16,674 nt of DNA from Parcubacteria group bacterium GW2011_GWA2_36_10 (GCA_000991205.1 LBRC01000016.1:1-16674); one strand, 5' to 3'. Numbered from the stretch's first letter, positions 1 to 7,511 are shown. Program-made: numbers and translations. The notes: generated from the letters alone by a model not told the origin.

Positions 1-1268
1 TCGTAATCACGCATGACTAACTGCGCATCAATTTGTTTGACAGTTTCGATCACCACTGCTACGACGATCAAGATAGAGGTACCGCCCAAAGACATGGTCT
101 GAATACCGGTCAATGGCCCGACAATGATCGGTAAAACAGCCACTAAACCCAAGAACAAAGCGCCGGCGGAAATAATACGCACCATGACTTTATTTAAATA
201 ATCTGCTGTGTGTAAGCCTGGACGAATACCAGGAATAAAACCACCTTGTTTTTGTAAATTTTCCGCAATTTGTTGAGGATGAAAAATGATAGAAGTATAA
301 AAATAAGTAAAACCAACAACAGCCGCAAAATAAATAGCGCCGTAAAATGCTTGATTTCTAAAGATATTGATCACCCATTGAGAAAAATGTACTAACCAAC
401 TAGCATCAGAATTTAAGAAAAATTGAGCAATGGTTGGTGGCACAATGACAATGGAAATAGCAAAAATAATCGGAATCACACCAGCTTGGTTGACACGCAA
501 AGGTAAATGGGTGCTGACACCGCCAGCATTTCTTTGGCCCACCATATGACGAGCATAAGAAACAGGGATATTGCGCTGACCCTCGGTGATGATGACAATA
601 GTGACGATAGTAACTAAGGCAATCAAAGTGAAAATCACGAAATTTAAAATCTGTGAGCTATCAAAAGCAACCAAAGTATTGCCTAATGACTGTGGTAAAC
701 TGGCCACGATACCGGCAAAGATAAGCAAAGAAATACCGTTGCCGATTTTTTTCTCGGTAATTAACTCACCTAACCACATCAAGAATATGCTACCAGCCAC
801 AATCATTAATAAAGCTAAAAATACTTGGGCACTGGACATAGATCCTAATAAAGCGCCGTTAGTTTTTTGCGATAAAAGCTTGATAAAGCCATAGCCCTGA
901 ATAAAAGCCAAAGGCACGGTCAATAATCTAGTGTATTGGTTTAGTTTTTGTTGGCCATACTCACCTTCTTTTTGCAAAGCCTCAAGCTTTGGCACGATCA
1001 TGGCTAACAACTGAAAAATAATCGAGGCCGTGATATATGGACTGACACCCAACATGACTATTGAAAAATTTTGTAGACCACCGCCAGAAAATAAATTGAC
1101 TAGGCCCAAGACATCATTACCGCCAAATAAAGTTTTTAAACTACTAGTATCAACACCAGGGATAGGAATATGAGCAGCGATTCTAAATACAATCAATAAG
1201 GCCAAAACATAAAAGATGTTGTTACGGATCTCTTTAGCTTTCCAAATTTGTTGTAATTTTTTTAACAT
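1..1268 (-). CDS. secY: Preprotein translocase subunit SecY (3' end outside window)
   Basis: SecY is the channel-forming subunit of the SecYEG protein-export translocon in the cytoplasmic membrane. I translated the reverse strand from the ATG at 1268. It begins MLKKLQQIWKAKEIRNN, continues with the first membrane helix and the conserved IPIPGVD segment, then a GLVNLFSGGGL plug-type region, ITASIIFQLL, and an EGQRNIPVSYARHMVG segment typical of the cytoplasmic loop before helix 6. The PGIRPG and ADYLNKV motifs come next, and the visible end is QLVMRDY, which in the family lies about ten residues from the C terminus. About 422 codons are visible, so very little is missing. The start is 8 bases after the rplO stop. 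No clear Shine-Dalgarno sequence precedes it. secY closing the spc cluster is the standard bacterial order. Confidence 0.97.
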   Translation of the reverse strand, partial: MLKKLQQIWKAKEIRNNIFYVLALLIVFRIAAHIPIPGVDTSSLKTLFGGNDVLGLVNLFSGGGLQNFSIVMLGVSPYITASIIFQLLAMIVPKLEALQKEGEYGQQKLNQYTRLLTVPLAFIQGYGFIKLLSQKTNGALLGSMSSAQVFLALLMIVAGSIFLMWLGELITEKKIGNGISLLIFAGIVASLPQSLGNTLVAFDSSQILNFVIFTLIALVTIVTIVIITEGQRNIPVSYARHMVGQRNAGGVSTHLPLRVNQAGVIPIIFAISIVIVPPTIAQFFLNSDASWLVHFSQWVINIFRNQAFYGAIYFAAVVGFTYFYTSIIFHPQQIAENLQKQGGFIPGIRPGLHTADYLNKVMVRIISAGALFLGLVAVLPIIVGPLTGIQTMSLGGTSILIVVAVVIETVKQIDAQLVMRDY

Positions 1269-1276
1269 TTTGTTTA

Positions 1277-1750
1277 TTATTTCTTCTCAATTTTTTCTGG
1301 TCTTAAAGCAATCACCGTGACTTTACCGCCAGCGGCTTCGATTTGCTTTTTAGCAGCTTCAGAAAAAGCATGAGCTTCCACGGTCAATTTTTTGGTCAAA
1401 GCACCGGTAGATAAAATTTTCACACCATTATCTAAAGACTGAATTAAGCCTTTTTTAATTAAAGCACGTAAATTCACTACTTGTCCATCGTTAAATTGGC
1501 TTTGCAAGTCCTTCAAATTGATCACTGCCATTTTAGAAGCCATTGATCGAAAACCACGAGTTTTTGGAATACCTAATAAGTAGCTTTTCATGCTACGTGG
1601 CATTAAGCCTGATTTACCACCAGAGCGGGCTTTTTGACCCTTTAAACCACGAGTGGAGTAAGTACCACGACCAGAAGCGTTACCACGACCAACTCTTTTT
1701 TTGGCCTTGTTGACGCCTGGTTTTGTTTGAAGATTGTGCAAAGACAACAT
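1277..1750 (-). CDS. rplO: 50S ribosomal protein L15 (uL15)
   Basis: This is a large-subunit protein that joins late in 50S assembly and contacts 23S rRNA. The 157-residue product has the diagnostic glycine- and arginine-rich N-terminal extension (RVGRGNASGRGTYSTRG, then GQKARSGGK at about 38-46), which threads into rRNA. The globular C-terminal half follows and ends with an AAGGKVTVI segment. The length is normal. It follows rpsE after only 11 bases. In most bacteria rpmD (L30) lies between these two genes, and here there is no room for it. The start ATG at 1750 gives the canonical LHNLQTKPGVNKAKKRVGRG beginning. Confidence 0.98.
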   Translation of the reverse strand: MLSLHNLQTKPGVNKAKKRVGRGNASGRGTYSTRGLKGQKARSGGKSGLMPRSMKSYLLGIPKTRGFRSMASKMAVINLKDLQSQFNDGQVVNLRALIKKGLIQSLDNGVKILSTGALTKKLTVEAHAFSEAAKKQIEAAGGKVTVIALRPEKIEKK

Positions 1751-1761
1751 ATATTTTTAAG

Positions 1762-2358
1762 TTAAACTTTTGCTTGATTATCTACTACTTGTTCAATTTT
1801 CACAGCTTTATCGAATTTAGCATTAGTATGCTTAATTTTAAAACCAGTCAAAGCATTGATAGTAGCACGAACATTATTTACTTTATTATTTGAACCTAAG
1901 ATTTTACCCACCGCATCTTTGACGCCGGCTAAATCCAAGATAATTCTGACTGCACCACCAGCTTTGATGCCACTACCTTTTTTAGCTGGTTTAAGCATTA
2001 AGTGAGCGGCTTTGAATTTCATATCAATTTTGTGTGGTAAAGTACCGTCAACGATTGGCACATGAACGATATTCTTTTTAGCTTGACGAACAGCTTTGGT
2101 AATAGAGTCAGACACGTCAGCGCCTTTGGCTAGACCCATACCCACTCTACCCTTACCATCACCGATCACCATACAAGCTCGGAATTTCATACGTTTGCCA
2201 CCAGCCATGACACGAGTAACACGAGCCAAATCAATCATGCGTTGTTGGAACTCTTCTTTTTCCTTTTCCGGTCTTGGAGAGCGGCCTCGATTATTAGTCC
2301 TACCTTTAAATGGAGGTCGATCTTGTCTTTTTTCTTGTTTGATATTTTCTTCTGCCAT
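1762..2358 (-). CDS. rpsE: 30S ribosomal protein S5 (uS5)
   Basis: S5 is a small-subunit protein near the mRNA entry side that takes part in decoding accuracy. The 198-residue product has a basic, arginine- and proline-rich N-terminal extension (about residues 1-35). The S5 double-stranded-RNA-binding-like domain follows, with GGKRMKFRACMVIGDGKGRVG at about 53-73 and AKGADVSDSITKAVRQAKKN after it. The C-terminal domain contains GSGIKAGGAVRIILDLAGVKD and GSNNKVNNVRATINAL. It sits 8 bases after rplR. The translated sequence is full length and shows no disruption. Confidence 0.98.
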   Translation of the reverse strand: MAEENIKQEKRQDRPPFKGRTNNRGRSPRPEKEKEEFQQRMIDLARVTRVMAGGKRMKFRACMVIGDGKGRVGMGLAKGADVSDSITKAVRQAKKNIVHVPIVDGTLPHKIDMKFKAAHLMLKPAKKGSGIKAGGAVRIILDLAGVKDAVGKILGSNNKVNNVRATINALTGFKIKHTNAKFDKAVKIEQVVDNQAKV

Positions 2359-2366
2359 AATATTAA

Positions 2367-2723
2367 CTAAAATTTAATACCGCCTTTTCTAATGCCGTCA
2401 GCCAAAGCTTGCACACGGCCATGATATTTATAAGCGCCTTTATCAAAAACAGCTTCTTTAATATTTTTTTCAGCTAATCTTTTGCCCATCAGCTCGCCTA
2501 CTTGAGCGGCTATTTCAATCCTTTTAGCCTTAATTTTAAGCTCTTTATCTGAAGCAGTGGCAAGGGTCACGGATTTCACATCATCAATAGCTTGGACATA
2601 GATATGTAGCAAACTACGAAAAACAGACAAACGAGGTTTTAAGCTTGTGCCTTCCATCTTGGCTCTGGTGCGAATACGACGACGTAAAATTTTCGCACTT
2701 TTGATTTTATTTGCATCTTTCAT
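2367..2723 (-). CDS. rplR: 50S ribosomal protein L18 (uL18)
   Basis: L18 binds 5S rRNA and, with L5, anchors the central protuberance of the large subunit. The 118-residue product has the usual basic N terminus (RRRIRTRAKMEGTSLKPRLSVFRS), followed by HIYVQAIDD, the EIAAQVGELMGKRLAEKNI helix and the characteristic C-terminal FDKGAYKYHGRVQALADG(I)R motif. Length is typical. The gene is 5 bases from rplF and 8 from rpsE, so it is almost certainly co-transcribed. No recognisable Shine-Dalgarno precedes the ATG at 2723. Confidence 0.98.
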   Translation of the reverse strand: MKDANKIKSAKILRRRIRTRAKMEGTSLKPRLSVFRSLLHIYVQAIDDVKSVTLATASDKELKIKAKRIEIAAQVGELMGKRLAEKNIKEAVFDKGAYKYHGRVQALADGIRKGGIKF

Positions 2724-2728
2724 AATTT

Positions 2729-3280
2729 TTATGATTTAACGACTTTACCAGCCTTACGTCTAATAACTTCGTCACTATATTTAATGCCTTTACCTTTATA
2801 AGGCTCTGGTTTTTTAATCTTTCGAATTTCAGCCGCAGTTTGACCAACCATTTGTTTATCGATACCAGAAATTTTAATCACGTTTTTTTCTGTTTCGATT
2901 GATATTCCTGGACGACTAGGATATTCGACTGGGTGGGAAAAACCAACATTTAAAGTAAGCTTGTTATTTTGAGCATTAGCTTTAAAACCAACACCGTTGA
3001 TTTCTAAAGTTTTACTAAAGCCTTCAGTCACACCTACTACCGCATTATTGACTAAGTTTCTAGCCAAACCCCAAAAAGCACGAGTTTTATTATCGGTAAT
3101 ATCATCAATACTCAAAATCAATTGATCATCTAATGCTTCAATTTTTACTCCTTGAGGCAAAGTAACGTCTAAAACACCTTTTGGTCCTTTGACGTTCACC
3201 TTTACCTTAGTGTCCAAAACATCGAGCTTGATGTCCACACCTTTAGGGATAATAATTGGTTTTTTTCCGATTCTTGACAT
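2729..3280 (-). CDS. rplF: 50S ribosomal protein L6 (uL6)
   Basis: L6 lies near the sarcin-ricin loop region of the 50S subunit, next to the elongation-factor site. The 183-residue product begins MSRIGKKPIIIPKGV, has the two repeated L6 folds, and ends with the family signature KKPEPYKGKGIKYSDEVIRRKAGK (split at about 157-180). Length is normal. It is separated from rpsH by 82 bases that hold an AAGTT-rich repeat; the repeat lies immediately upstream of this start codon and no Shine-Dalgarno is visible there. Confidence 0.98.
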   Translation of the reverse strand: MSRIGKKPIIIPKGVDIKLDVLDTKVKVNVKGPKGVLDVTLPQGVKIEALDDQLILSIDDITDNKTRAFWGLARNLVNNAVVGVTEGFSKTLEINGVGFKANAQNNKLTLNVGFSHPVEYPSRPGISIETEKNVIKISGIDKQMVGQTAAEIRKIKKPEPYKGKGIKYSDEVIRRKAGKVVKS

Positions 3281-3284
3281 ATTA

Positions 3285-3362
3285 TTTTAGTTATAAAGTT
3301 AGTAAGTTAGCAAGTTTCAAGTATACTTGTAAAGTTTAAAGCTTGCGAACTTGTAAACTTGT
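3285..3362. repeat. AAGTT-family intergenic repeat, copy 1 (rplF-rpsH gap)
   Basis: The gap is made of repeated AAGTT/AACTT words. It contains the perfect palindrome CAAGTATACTTG (3318-3329), enclosed by a longer imperfect stem: AAGTTAGCAAG at 3304-3314 against CTTGCGAACTT at 3342-3352. It shares CAAGTTTCAAGT and GAACTTGTAAACTT with the copy on the other side of rpsH, in the same order, which points to homologous elements rather than simple A/T bias. It is transcribed inside the operon. Function unknown; it resembles a short palindromic (REP/MITE-like) element. Confidence 0.7.
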
Positions 3363-3752
3363 TTACCAGATTTCACACATTAATTCACCACCAACTTTAT
3401 CTTGCCTTGCTTGTTGGCTGGACATAATACCTTTGGAAGTAGAAACAATCGCTAAACCAAAACCATTCAAAACTCTAGGCACATTTTCTTTATTGACATA
3501 AATCTTTTGGCCTGGTTTAGAAATTCTTTTTAAATGATTCAAAGCAGGACGACCGTTTTCGTATTTTAATTCCACTCGAATATGAGGACGAGCAGTAATT
3601 TCGATTTTTTCTGCTTTTTTAATATAATGTTCAGCCTCTAACAATTTAGCAATACTAAACTTAACAGCCGAGAATGGTAAAACCACCTCTGGCTTTTTTA
3701 CAGCCACGGCATTGCGTAGTCTTGTTAACATATCGGCGATAGGATCTGTCAT
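3363..3752 (-). CDS. rpsH: 30S ribosomal protein S8 (uS8)
   Basis: S8 is a primary 16S rRNA binding protein needed for assembly of the central domain of the 30S subunit; in E. coli it also represses the spc operon by binding its mRNA. The 129-residue product starts MTDPIADMLTRLRNA and ends with the conserved STSKGIMSSQQAR...VGGELMCEIW block. Length is typical. The gene is unusual in being flanked on both sides by copies of the same AAGTT-rich repeat (82- and 90-base gaps), whereas most neighbours are spaced by fewer than 10 bases. Whether S8 autoregulation operates here cannot be judged from the sequence. Confidence 0.98.
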   Translation of the reverse strand: MTDPIADMLTRLRNAVAVKKPEVVLPFSAVKFSIAKLLEAEHYIKKAEKIEITARPHIRVELKYENGRPALNHLKRISKPGQKIYVNKENVPRVLNGFGLAIVSTSKGIMSSQQARQDKVGGELMCEIW

Positions 3753-3755
3753 AAT

Positions 3756-3842
3756 TTTAGTTTAAAAGTTATAAAGTTTTCAAGTTTCAAGTTCTTATCA
3801 ATACTTGTGAACTTGTAAACTTTTTTTACTTGCTGACTTAAT
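3756..3842. repeat. AAGTT-family intergenic repeat, copy 2 (rpsH-rpsN gap)
   Basis: This is the second and longest copy. It can fold into an imperfect stem of about 18 pairs, with AAAGTTTTCAAGTTTCAAGT on one arm (3773-3792) and ACTTGTGAACTTG plus TAAACTTT on the other (3803-3823). It shares the 15-base word TTTAGTTTAAAAGTT with the rplB-rplW gap and AAAAGTTATAAAGTT with the rplD-rplC gap. It lies immediately upstream of the rpsH start codon. In the transcript direction the stem is not followed by a clear U-tract, so I do not call it a terminator. Confidence 0.7.
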
Positions 3843-4037
3843 TTACCAACTTGATTTTGTTACTCCTGGGATTTCTCCTTTGGAAGCTAACTCTCTAAAA
3901 CAAATACGGCATAAATGAAACTGTCTCATATAAGCGTGTTTTTTACCACAACGCCAACAACGACGAACAATTCTCGTGGAAAACTTTGGGTTTTCCATGG
4001 ATCTTTTGGATTTTGCAATTTGTGCTTGTGTTGCCAT
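3843..4037 (-). CDS. rpsN: 30S ribosomal protein S14, zinc-binding type (uS14, type Z)
   Basis: S14 is a 30S head protein involved in late assembly. This 64-residue version is the short zinc-binding form: four cysteines (C27, C30, C43, C46) form two CXXC pairs, RCWRCGKK and LCRICFREL. It ends in the conserved GEIPGVTKSSW. The zinc-free form is about 100 residues and lacks these cysteines. The start ATG is 5 bases after the rplE stop. Its position between rplE and rpsH is the standard spc order. Confidence 0.97.
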   Translation of the reverse strand: MATQAQIAKSKRSMENPKFSTRIVRRCWRCGKKHAYMRQFHLCRICFRELASKGEIPGVTKSSW

Positions 4038-4042
4038 ATCTA

Positions 4043-4594
4043 TTATTTCTTATTTTTCTTAAAAGGAAAGCCCAGTGAGCTTAACAAAGCAAAGGCTTGT
4101 TTGGCATCATGAGCAGATGTCGCGACGGTAAGCTCTAAAGGATGCACTTTATCCACATCTTCCATACCAATTTCTGGGAAAACAATATGTTCTTTGAAAC
4201 CAATAGTGAAATTGCCATGTTCATCAAAGCCCTTGTGTGGATCTAGGCCATGAAAATCACGAAAGCGAGGAAAAGTGATATTGACTAATTTATCTAAAAA
4301 GTCATACATTTTTTCACCACGCAAAGTGACCTTAGCACCAACCACCATACCTTGTCTAATTTTAAAATTAGAAATAGATTTTTTGGCTTTGGTTAGCACT
4401 GGTTTTTGACCGCTGATGCGTTCTAAAATACTTTGCACAATTTCTACCCATTGCTTATTGCTCAAAGATCGGCCTAAACCAACATTAATCACAACCTTTT
4501 GCACTTTAGGCACGGACATGATGTTTTTGAAACCCAAGTCCTTTTGTAATTGAGCTCTTAAAACTTTCTGATATTTTTCTACTAATTGATTCAT
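4043..4594 (-). CDS. rplE: 50S ribosomal protein L5 (uL5)
   Basis: L5 binds 5S rRNA and contacts the P-site tRNA from the central protuberance. The 183-residue product contains VPKVQKVVINVGLG at about 28-41, GQKPVLTKAKKSISNFKIRQG at about 62-82, the GAKVTLRGEKMYDFLDKL helix region, and the PRFRDFHGL motif at about 110-118, followed by GNFTIGFKEHIVFPEI. All are hallmarks of L5, and length is normal. The start is 9 bases from rplX. No Shine-Dalgarno is evident before the ATG. Confidence 0.98.
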   Translation of the reverse strand: MNQLVEKYQKVLRAQLQKDLGFKNIMSVPKVQKVVINVGLGRSLSNKQWVEIVQSILERISGQKPVLTKAKKSISNFKIRQGMVVGAKVTLRGEKMYDFLDKLVNITFPRFRDFHGLDPHKGFDEHGNFTIGFKEHIVFPEIGMEDVDKVHPLELTVATSAHDAKQAFALLSSLGFPFKKNKK

Positions 4595-4603
4595 AAAATT
4601 TTT

Positions 4604-4924
4604 TTAATCAATCACTTCGTTAGCTTTTTTACTAAGACGTGACTTACTTTTGTCACCGTTGACTTTCATACCTACTCTAGTAGCCTGATTAGTTTTTGGG
4701 CATAAAAGCATGACGTTACTCAAGTGAAGTGGGCCATTAAACTCTACTCTTTGACCTTTTTCGCCTTTACGACGACTTTTGATATGTTTATACATGATAT
4801 TGACACCCTCAACTACTACCTTATCTAAATCAGGTAGAATTTGAGTGATCTTGCCGGTTTTACCTTTACTTTTACCAGCAATCACGATGACTTGATCATT
4901 TACTTTTAATTTAGTTTTTTTCAT
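4604..4924 (-). CDS. rplX: 50S ribosomal protein L24 (uL24)
   Basis: L24 is an assembly-initiating 50S protein near the exit tunnel. The 106-residue product opens with the KOW motif (KVNDQVIVIAGKSKGKTGKI, about 7-26), followed by VVEGVNIMYKHIKSRRKGEKG and the conserved PLHLSNVMLLCPKTNQATRVG segment. This is one of the few genes here with an obvious Shine-Dalgarno, GGAGG about 9 bases before the ATG, lying inside the last codons of rplN. Only 1 base separates the rplN stop from this start, so translational coupling is likely. Confidence 0.98.
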   Translation of the reverse strand: MKKTKLKVNDQVIVIAGKSKGKTGKITQILPDLDKVVVEGVNIMYKHIKSRRKGEKGQRVEFNGPLHLSNVMLLCPKTNQATRVGMKVNGDKSKSRLSKKANEVID

Positions 4925-4925
4925 A

Positions 4926-5297
4926 CTACAATACCTCCGGTGCTAAAGAAATAATTTTATTAAAGCCTTTAACTCTTAATTCACGAGCCACTGGCCCAAA
5001 AATACGAGTTCCTTTTGGTTCTTTATTTTTTTTATCAATAATTACCACAGCGTTTTCACCAAAACGAATATAAGTGCCGTTTTTACGACGAGTTTCTTTA
5101 CGTTGACGGACAATCACCGCATGCACCACCTCACTCTTTTTTACTTGAGCATAAGGCTGAGCAGATTTCACAGTGACCGTGATGATGTCGCCTAAACGAG
5201 CATAACGCTTTTTGTAGCCACCAGAAACATGGATGCATTGCACTAGCTTTGCACCGGAATTATCGGCAACTTTTAGCATTGATCTGTGTTGAATCAT
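4926..5297 (-). CDS. rplN: 50S ribosomal protein L14 (uL14)
   Basis: L14 sits at the subunit interface of the 50S and forms part of an intersubunit bridge. The 123-residue product starts MIQHRSMLKVADNSGAKLVQ and contains GDIITVTVKSA, VHAVIVRQRKETRRKNG, YIRFGENAVVII and the terminal GTRIFGPVARELR...KIISLAPEVL. All are family signatures, and length is canonical. It is the first gene of the spc half of the cluster. It is separated from rpsQ by 105 bases containing two palindromes, one of the widest gaps in the cluster. Confidence 0.98.
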   Translation of the reverse strand: MIQHRSMLKVADNSGAKLVQCIHVSGGYKKRYARLGDIITVTVKSAQPYAQVKKSEVVHAVIVRQRKETRRKNGTYIRFGENAVVIIDKKNKEPKGTRIFGPVARELRVKGFNKIISLAPEVL

Positions 5298-5314
5298 ATA
5301 ATTATACTTTGTCC

Positions 5315-5387
5315 GATATCCCCCAGGGAGATATCAGTCTTACCTTGATTATTTCTATCTCTGATATTTCCCCCTGGGGGAAATATC
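5315..5387. repeat. Tandem pair of CCCC/GGGG palindromes (rplN-rpsQ gap)
   Basis: Two similar palindromes sit 27 bases apart. The first (5315-5335) has arms GATATCCCCC and GGGAGATATC with one C-A mismatch. The second (5363-5387) is perfect except for its single centre base, with arms GATATTTCCCCC and GGGGGAAATATC. Each is followed by a similar tail: AGTCTTACCTTGATTA and AATCTTGATTA. The repeated order suggests a duplicated unit. In the direction of transcription no U-tract follows either hairpin. They could be RNA processing or stability elements, or a REP-like repeat. Confidence 0.75.
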
Positions 5388-5402
5388 AATCTTGATTAAT
5401 CT

Positions 5403-5645
5403 TTATTTAGTAGCTACTCTCCATCTTTTATCTTTAGATATCGGGCGGCAAGCAACAATTATCACTTTATCACCAACTTTACAAGTATTATTTTCATCAT
5501 GGGCTTTGTAGTTGGTGCTAACCTGATATTGTTTCTTGTATTTTGGATGGGTCTTGATCTTAATGACTTTAACTACCACGGTCTTACTCATTTTGTCACT
5601 GACGACCACGCCAGCCATTTTTCTAATAATTACTTCTTTTGTCAT
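5403..5645 (-). CDS. rpsQ: 30S ribosomal protein S17 (uS17)
   Basis: S17 is a primary 16S rRNA binding protein of the 30S body with an OB-fold. The 80-residue product shows the family pattern GVVVSDKMSKTVVVKVIK at about 12-29, HPKYKKQYQVSTNYKAHDE at about 33-51, and VGDKVIIVACRPISKDKRW at about 57-75. Length is normal. It follows rpmC after 6 bases and ends the S10 half of the cluster; the palindrome-bearing gap lies directly downstream. Confidence 0.97.
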   Translation of the reverse strand: MTKEVIIRKMAGVVVSDKMSKTVVVKVIKIKTHPKYKKQYQVSTNYKAHDENNTCKVGDKVIIVACRPISKDKRWRVATK

Positions 5646-5651
5646 AATATT

Positions 5652-5846
5652 TTATTTCTTAAGATTTACACTTTTCAGCACCGTCAAAATACGAGCAATA
5701 TCATGTTTATTTTTACGTAAATCTCTGACATGATTTAACTGATTATTAGCAATACTAAAACGTAGTTCGCGATTTTTATTTCGCAATTCTGCTAATTTCT
5801 CATGCAAATCATTAATGCTTAATTGTTTTAATTCTTGAATTTTCAT
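5652..5846 (-). CDS. rpmC: 50S ribosomal protein L29 (uL29)
   Basis: L29 is a small two-helix protein near the polypeptide exit tunnel that helps form the docking site for trigger factor and SRP. The 64-residue product starts MKIQELKQLSINDLHEKLAELRNK and continues into a second helix with the NQLNHVRDLRKNKHDIARILTV segment, matching the family's LRxxIARxxT pattern. Length is typical. It is 5 bases from rplP and 6 from rpsQ, in the standard position. Confidence 0.96.
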   Translation of the reverse strand: MKIQELKQLSINDLHEKLAELRNKNRELRFSIANNQLNHVRDLRKNKHDIARILTVLKSVNLKK

Positions 5847-5851
5847 AAAGC

Positions 5852-6268
5852 TTATCTTAAATCTTTGGTGACAAAACGAGTTTTGACCGGTAACTTATAA
5901 GCGGCTAATTGTAAAGCCTTTTTGCAAGTAGCTTCATCTGGGCCAATCATTTCAAACATCACATTACCTGGCTTGACTACGGCGACATAATGATCAACCG
6001 CACCCTTACCTTTACCCATCGGCATTTCATTACCTTTGGCAGTGATTGGCTTGTCTGGAAAAATACGAATAAATACTTCAGCACCACGTTGGACATGACC
6101 AGTGATAGCTCGACGAGCTGATTCGATTTGGCGGGAAGTGATCCAGCCAGCTTCTAGACTTTTCAAACCATACTCACCAAAGCTGACTTTGGTCATACGG
6201 GTGGCCTTGCCTTTGATTTGATCGCCTCTTTGCCACTTTCTATGTTTTAATTTCTTTGGAGCTAACAT
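5852..6268 (-). CDS. rplP: 50S ribosomal protein L16 (uL16)
   Basis: L16 binds near the A-site and 5S rRNA region of the 50S and is a late assembly protein. The 138-residue product has the signatures MLAPKKLKHRKWQRG at the start, FGEYGLKSLEAGWITSRQIESARRAI at about 30-55, IRIFPDKPITAKGNEMPMGKGKG at about 67-89, and YKLPVKTRFV near the end. Length is normal. It lies 2 bases from the rpsC stop, so the two are tightly coupled. Confidence 0.98.
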   Translation of the reverse strand: MLAPKKLKHRKWQRGDQIKGKATRMTKVSFGEYGLKSLEAGWITSRQIESARRAITGHVQRGAEVFIRIFPDKPITAKGNEMPMGKGKGAVDHYVAVVKPGNVMFEMIGPDEATCKKALQLAAYKLPVKTRFVTKDLR

Positions 6269-6270
6269 AT

Positions 6271-7002
6271 TTATTTCTTATTATCTACTACTTGAATATT
6301 TGCTTTGTCTTTGGAAAATAATTTAAAAGTTTTAACCGGCTCAACTACTTCTTCTTTCTTGGTCTTTTTAGCGAAAAATTCACCGCGATAGATCCAAACT
6401 TTAATGCCGATAACACCATAAGTAGTAGAAGCCACGCCACGACTGTAATTCACATCGGCTCGCAAAGTGCTGACCGGGATAGTACCTTGGACTAATTTTT
6501 CACGACGAGCAATATCCACACCGTTTAAACGTCCAGAAACCATGATCTTCACACCCTTAGCACCAGCGTGCATTACTTTTTCAATGTTTTGTTTCAAAAC
6601 TCGACGAAAAGGAATACGACGTTCTAAATCTTCGGCTACACCCTGAACAATGACAGCGGCTGATAAGCTTGGATTGTTAATTTCCGTGACATTGAGCTGT
6701 AATTTCATGCTACGTTCTAAAAACTTACGCGCAATCAATTTTTTCAAATCTTCAATACCAGCACCACCACGACCAATGATCAAACCTGGTTTAGCCGATT
6801 GAATATTAATAGTGATTTCACCACGGTTACGTTCAATTTCAATCTTATCAATACCAGATTCTTTTAATTTCTTTTTCAAGAATCGGCGGATAGTCACGTC
6901 TTGTTGCAAAAATTGAGCATAATCTTTACCAGAATACCAGCGAGATAGCCAATTTTCACTCAAACCAAGGCGGAATAATTTTGGATTTATTTTACGTCCC
7001 AT
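6271..7002 (-). CDS. rpsC: 30S ribosomal protein S3 (uS3)
   Basis: S3 forms part of the mRNA entry tunnel of the 30S subunit and has helicase-related contacts. The 243-residue product starts MGRKINPKLFRLG. It has the KH type II domain with the GLIIGRGGAGIEDLK loop at about 74-88, then the C-terminal S3 domain with MHAGAKGVKIMVSGRLNGVDIARRE and the conserved YGVIGIKVWIYRGE (about 194-207). A lysine-rich tail of about 35 residues follows. It starts 2 bases after the rplV stop. Nothing is disrupted. Confidence 0.98.
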   Translation of the reverse strand: MGRKINPKLFRLGLSENWLSRWYSGKDYAQFLQQDVTIRRFLKKKLKESGIDKIEIERNRGEITINIQSAKPGLIIGRGGAGIEDLKKLIARKFLERSMKLQLNVTEINNPSLSAAVIVQGVAEDLERRIPFRRVLKQNIEKVMHAGAKGVKIMVSGRLNGVDIARREKLVQGTIPVSTLRADVNYSRGVASTTYGVIGIKVWIYRGEFFAKKTKKEEVVEPVKTFKLFSKDKANIQVVDNKK

Positions 7003-7004
7003 AA

Positions 7005-7493
7005 CTATTTCTTATTATCTTTTTTATCTTCAGTCTTACTTGCTTTTTTCACAGCTTTGGCTTTAGTTTCTGTTTTGGCAGTTTTTTCCATGTCAGCTAG
7101 CTTGACCGTTTCAGCTTCTACTTTCTTTTCTTTGACTTTACTCACTACTTTAGCACCATCTTTAGCCGTCAAAACAATAGTAACGTGAGCAGAATGTTTA
7201 CGAAATGGATGTGCTCTACCAAAGGCAGCTGGTTTAAAACGTTTTAAATCCATGCCTTTGTTGACAATAATGCTTTTGATCATCAAGTCTTCTAAAGCTA
7301 CTTCATAACGATCTTGAGCATTGGCCACGGCTGAACGCAATAATTTGTCTATCATCGGTGCAGATCTTTTAAAAATCACTGGCAAACGAAATAAAGCCTC
7401 TACCACGGACAAACCACGAACAGCCCCAGCTACTAGCCGGACTTTCTTTTGGGAAACTTTAACGGAATTTAATTTTGCTTTAATCTCAATCAT
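7005..7493 (-). CDS. rplV: 50S ribosomal protein L22 (uL22) with charged C-terminal extension
   Basis: L22 lines the nascent-peptide exit tunnel. Residues 1-110 form the normal L22 domain: VSQKKVRLVAGAVRG, then LLRSAVANAQ, and the hairpin end KRFKPAAFGRAHPFRKHSAHVTIVL. Ordinary L22 ends near there. This 162-residue product continues for about 50 residues of lysine, glutamate, alanine and threonine, a low-complexity and probably disordered tail exposed on the ribosome surface. The tail is in frame and ends just before rpsC. Start ATG at 7493 gives the typical MIEIKAKLNSVKVS. Confidence 0.97.
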   Translation of the reverse strand: MIEIKAKLNSVKVSQKKVRLVAGAVRGLSVVEALFRLPVIFKRSAPMIDKLLRSAVANAQDRYEVALEDLMIKSIIVNKGMDLKRFKPAAFGRAHPFRKHSAHVTIVLTAKDGAKVVSKVKEKKVEAETVKLADMEKTAKTETKAKAVKKASKTEDKKDNKK

Positions 7494-7511
7494 ATAATTA
7501 TTTTAGCTGCT

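Noticed and set aside
586..894. Plus-strand open frame of 102 codons
   Set aside because: It lies entirely antisense to secY, whose protein is unmistakable; composition and sequence look like a shadow of the real frame.
3285..3842. AAGTT repeats as a CRISPR array or integron-type array
   Set aside because: The copies are irregular, flank a real ribosomal gene, have no uniform repeat-spacer spacing and no cas or integrase gene is nearby.
5315..5387. Palindromes in the rplN-rpsQ gap as an intrinsic terminator
   Set aside because: No U-tract follows either hairpin in the direction of transcription, and essential genes lie downstream.
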